In this document: one piece after another, positions 7,431 to 7,875 of the stretch | How positions within the stretch are numbered: position 1 is the stretch's first letter | Layout: every line of letters begins with the position of its first letter | Source: an uncultured Lachnospiraceae bacterium | Lineage (GTDB): Bacteria; Bacillota_A; Clostridia; Lachnospirales; Lachnospiraceae | Reading direction: 5' to 3' | Length of the DNA stretch: 7,875 bases | NCBI GenBank assembly: GCA_902780985.1 | Contig: CACZHN010000115.1 | Coordinates: 1 to 7,875 of the forward strand | Made by a program: the position numbers and the translations under genes | The notes under the pieces: model-generated | Told to the model about the DNA's origin: nothing | What the model saw: the letters and a program-made list of their open reading frames with translations, nothing else | Database searches by the model: none

Positions 7431-7459
7431 ATTATATCTTAAAACATCGTTCTTTGCAT
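7431..7459 (-). promoter_or_regulatory. Candidate promoter of the minus-strand operon
   Basis: A perfect TATAAT on the minus strand lies at 7431-7436, 40 bases before ATG 7390. The -35 position with 17-base spacing (7454-7459) reads ATGCAA, a poor match to TTGACA, so the call rests on the -10 box and its location in front of the first gene. Confidence 0.5.
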
Positions 7460-7468
7460 CCTTTTTTC

Positions 7469-7497
7469 TTGTTTATGACTATCTGTTGTGCTATACT
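7469..7497 (+). promoter_or_regulatory. Candidate sigma-A promoter of pta
   Basis: TTGTTT at 7469-7474 and TATACT at 7492-7497 are separated by exactly 17 bases. This predicts a transcript start near 7504 and a leader of about 65 bases. It diverges from the candidate operon promoter at 7431-7459. Confidence 0.6.
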
Positions 7498-7520
7498 GTT
7501 AAGGATATTTTTTAGAGTAA

Positions 7521-7543
7521 TCGTAACCCGTTTTTCGTTACGA
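7521..7543 (+). promoter_or_regulatory. 7-bp inverted repeat in the pta leader
   Basis: TCGTAAC (7521-7527) pairs perfectly with GTTACGA (7537-7543) across a 9-base loop. It lies between the predicted transcript start and the ribosome binding site of pta. It has no following run of T, so it is not an obvious terminator. It could be a protein-binding operator or a small leader hairpin; the sequence alone does not decide. Confidence 0.4.
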
Positions 7544-7568
7544 AATTTAATTGAAAGAGGTAAGAAAA

Positions 7569-7875
7569 ATGTATAATTTCGGTGAAATGATCAACAGACT
7601 GAAAGCCGATCCGAAAACCATCGTTCTTCCGGACGGAAATGACCCTCGTATACTTGAAGCTTCTTCAAGACTTCTTGCAAGCAACTTCATCAAGCCTATC
7701 CTTATCGGAAATCCTGATGAGATTCACGCACTTGCTGAAGAAAGTGGTTTCAACATCCGTGGTGCCAATATACTTGACCCAAACAACTACGATAAAATAG
7801 ACGAGATGGTTGATGCTTTTGTTGAGATTCGTAAAAACAAGGGTGCTACACCAGAATCAGCAAAGGAAGCTCTTA
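7569..7875 (+). CDS. pta: Phosphate acetyltransferase, N-terminal part (cut by the right edge)
   Basis: The first 102 residues of a protein whose family is usually about 330 aa; the frame is open to the window end. Pta converts acetyl-CoA and phosphate to acetyl phosphate and CoA. In fermenting anaerobes it works with acetate kinase to make acetate and ATP. The family start is clear: KTIVLPDGNDPRILEASSRL (residues 16-35), then IKPILIGNPDEI (41-52), then ILDPNNYDKIDEM and the ATPESAKEAL segment near the edge. An AGAGG site lies 8 bases before ATG 7569. The conserved catalytic region is beyond the edge, so phosphate butyryltransferase or another member of the same enzyme family is not fully excluded, but the LPDGNDPRxLEA start favours Pta. 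An acetate kinase gene would be expected downstream. Confidence 0.9.
   Translation, partial: MYNFGEMINRLKADPKTIVLPDGNDPRILEASSRLLASNFIKPILIGNPDEIHALAEESGFNIRGANILDPNNYDKIDEMVDAFVEIRKNKGATPESAKEAL

Noticed and set aside
1..7875. CRISPR array, tRNA, rRNA or insertion sequence
   Set aside because: No regularly spaced direct repeats, no tRNA-like segment and no transposase frame were noticed by eye; a covariance-model scan was not possible.

Overview
The window looks like a chromosomal segment of an anaerobic low-to-mid-GC Firmicute, most likely a member of the Lachnospiraceae (Butyrivibrio/Roseburia-like). This is inferred from the style of the proteins: a cytoplasmic GH3 beta-glucosidase, a vancomycin-resistance-type L,D-transpeptidase with PG_binding_4 domains, a CmpB-type membrane protein, a bacterial PH-domain protein and Pta. 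Strong AGGAGG ribosome binding sites fit this. No rRNA or other marker allows a firmer placement.

Layout, right to left. At 7391-7568 there is a short divergent intergenic region with a candidate promoter in each direction. To the right, on the plus strand, starts the phosphate acetyltransferase gene (pta), cut by the window edge. To the left, six genes run on the minus strand from 7390 down to 470 with gaps of only 10 to 41 bases, so they are probably one operon: a 208-aa protein with one membrane segment, a 133-aa bacterial PH-like protein with an Asp/His-rich tail, an L,D-transpeptidase, an L-asparaginase, a GH3 beta-glucosidase and a membrane protein carrying a C-terminal BRCT domain. The first three look envelope-related. 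The asparaginase and glucosidase are cytoplasmic catabolic enzymes. I see no single pathway uniting all six.

At about position 470 the base composition drops abruptly: 33 of the first 120 bases are G or C, against roughly half in the operon. In this AT-rich DNA, 18 bases after the BRCT-protein stop codon, an open frame of 150 codons starts at 451 on the minus strand and runs off the left edge. Its translation matches my memory of the SMEK-domain consensus, an N-terminal module with a restriction-endonuclease-like D...QVT pattern. This partial gene is the best lead to an undescribed or defence-related system, but its C-terminal part and partners lie outside the window.

The two most notable observations are therefore the partial SMEK gene at a compositional boundary and the fusion of a CmpB-type membrane domain to a BRCT domain immediately next to it.
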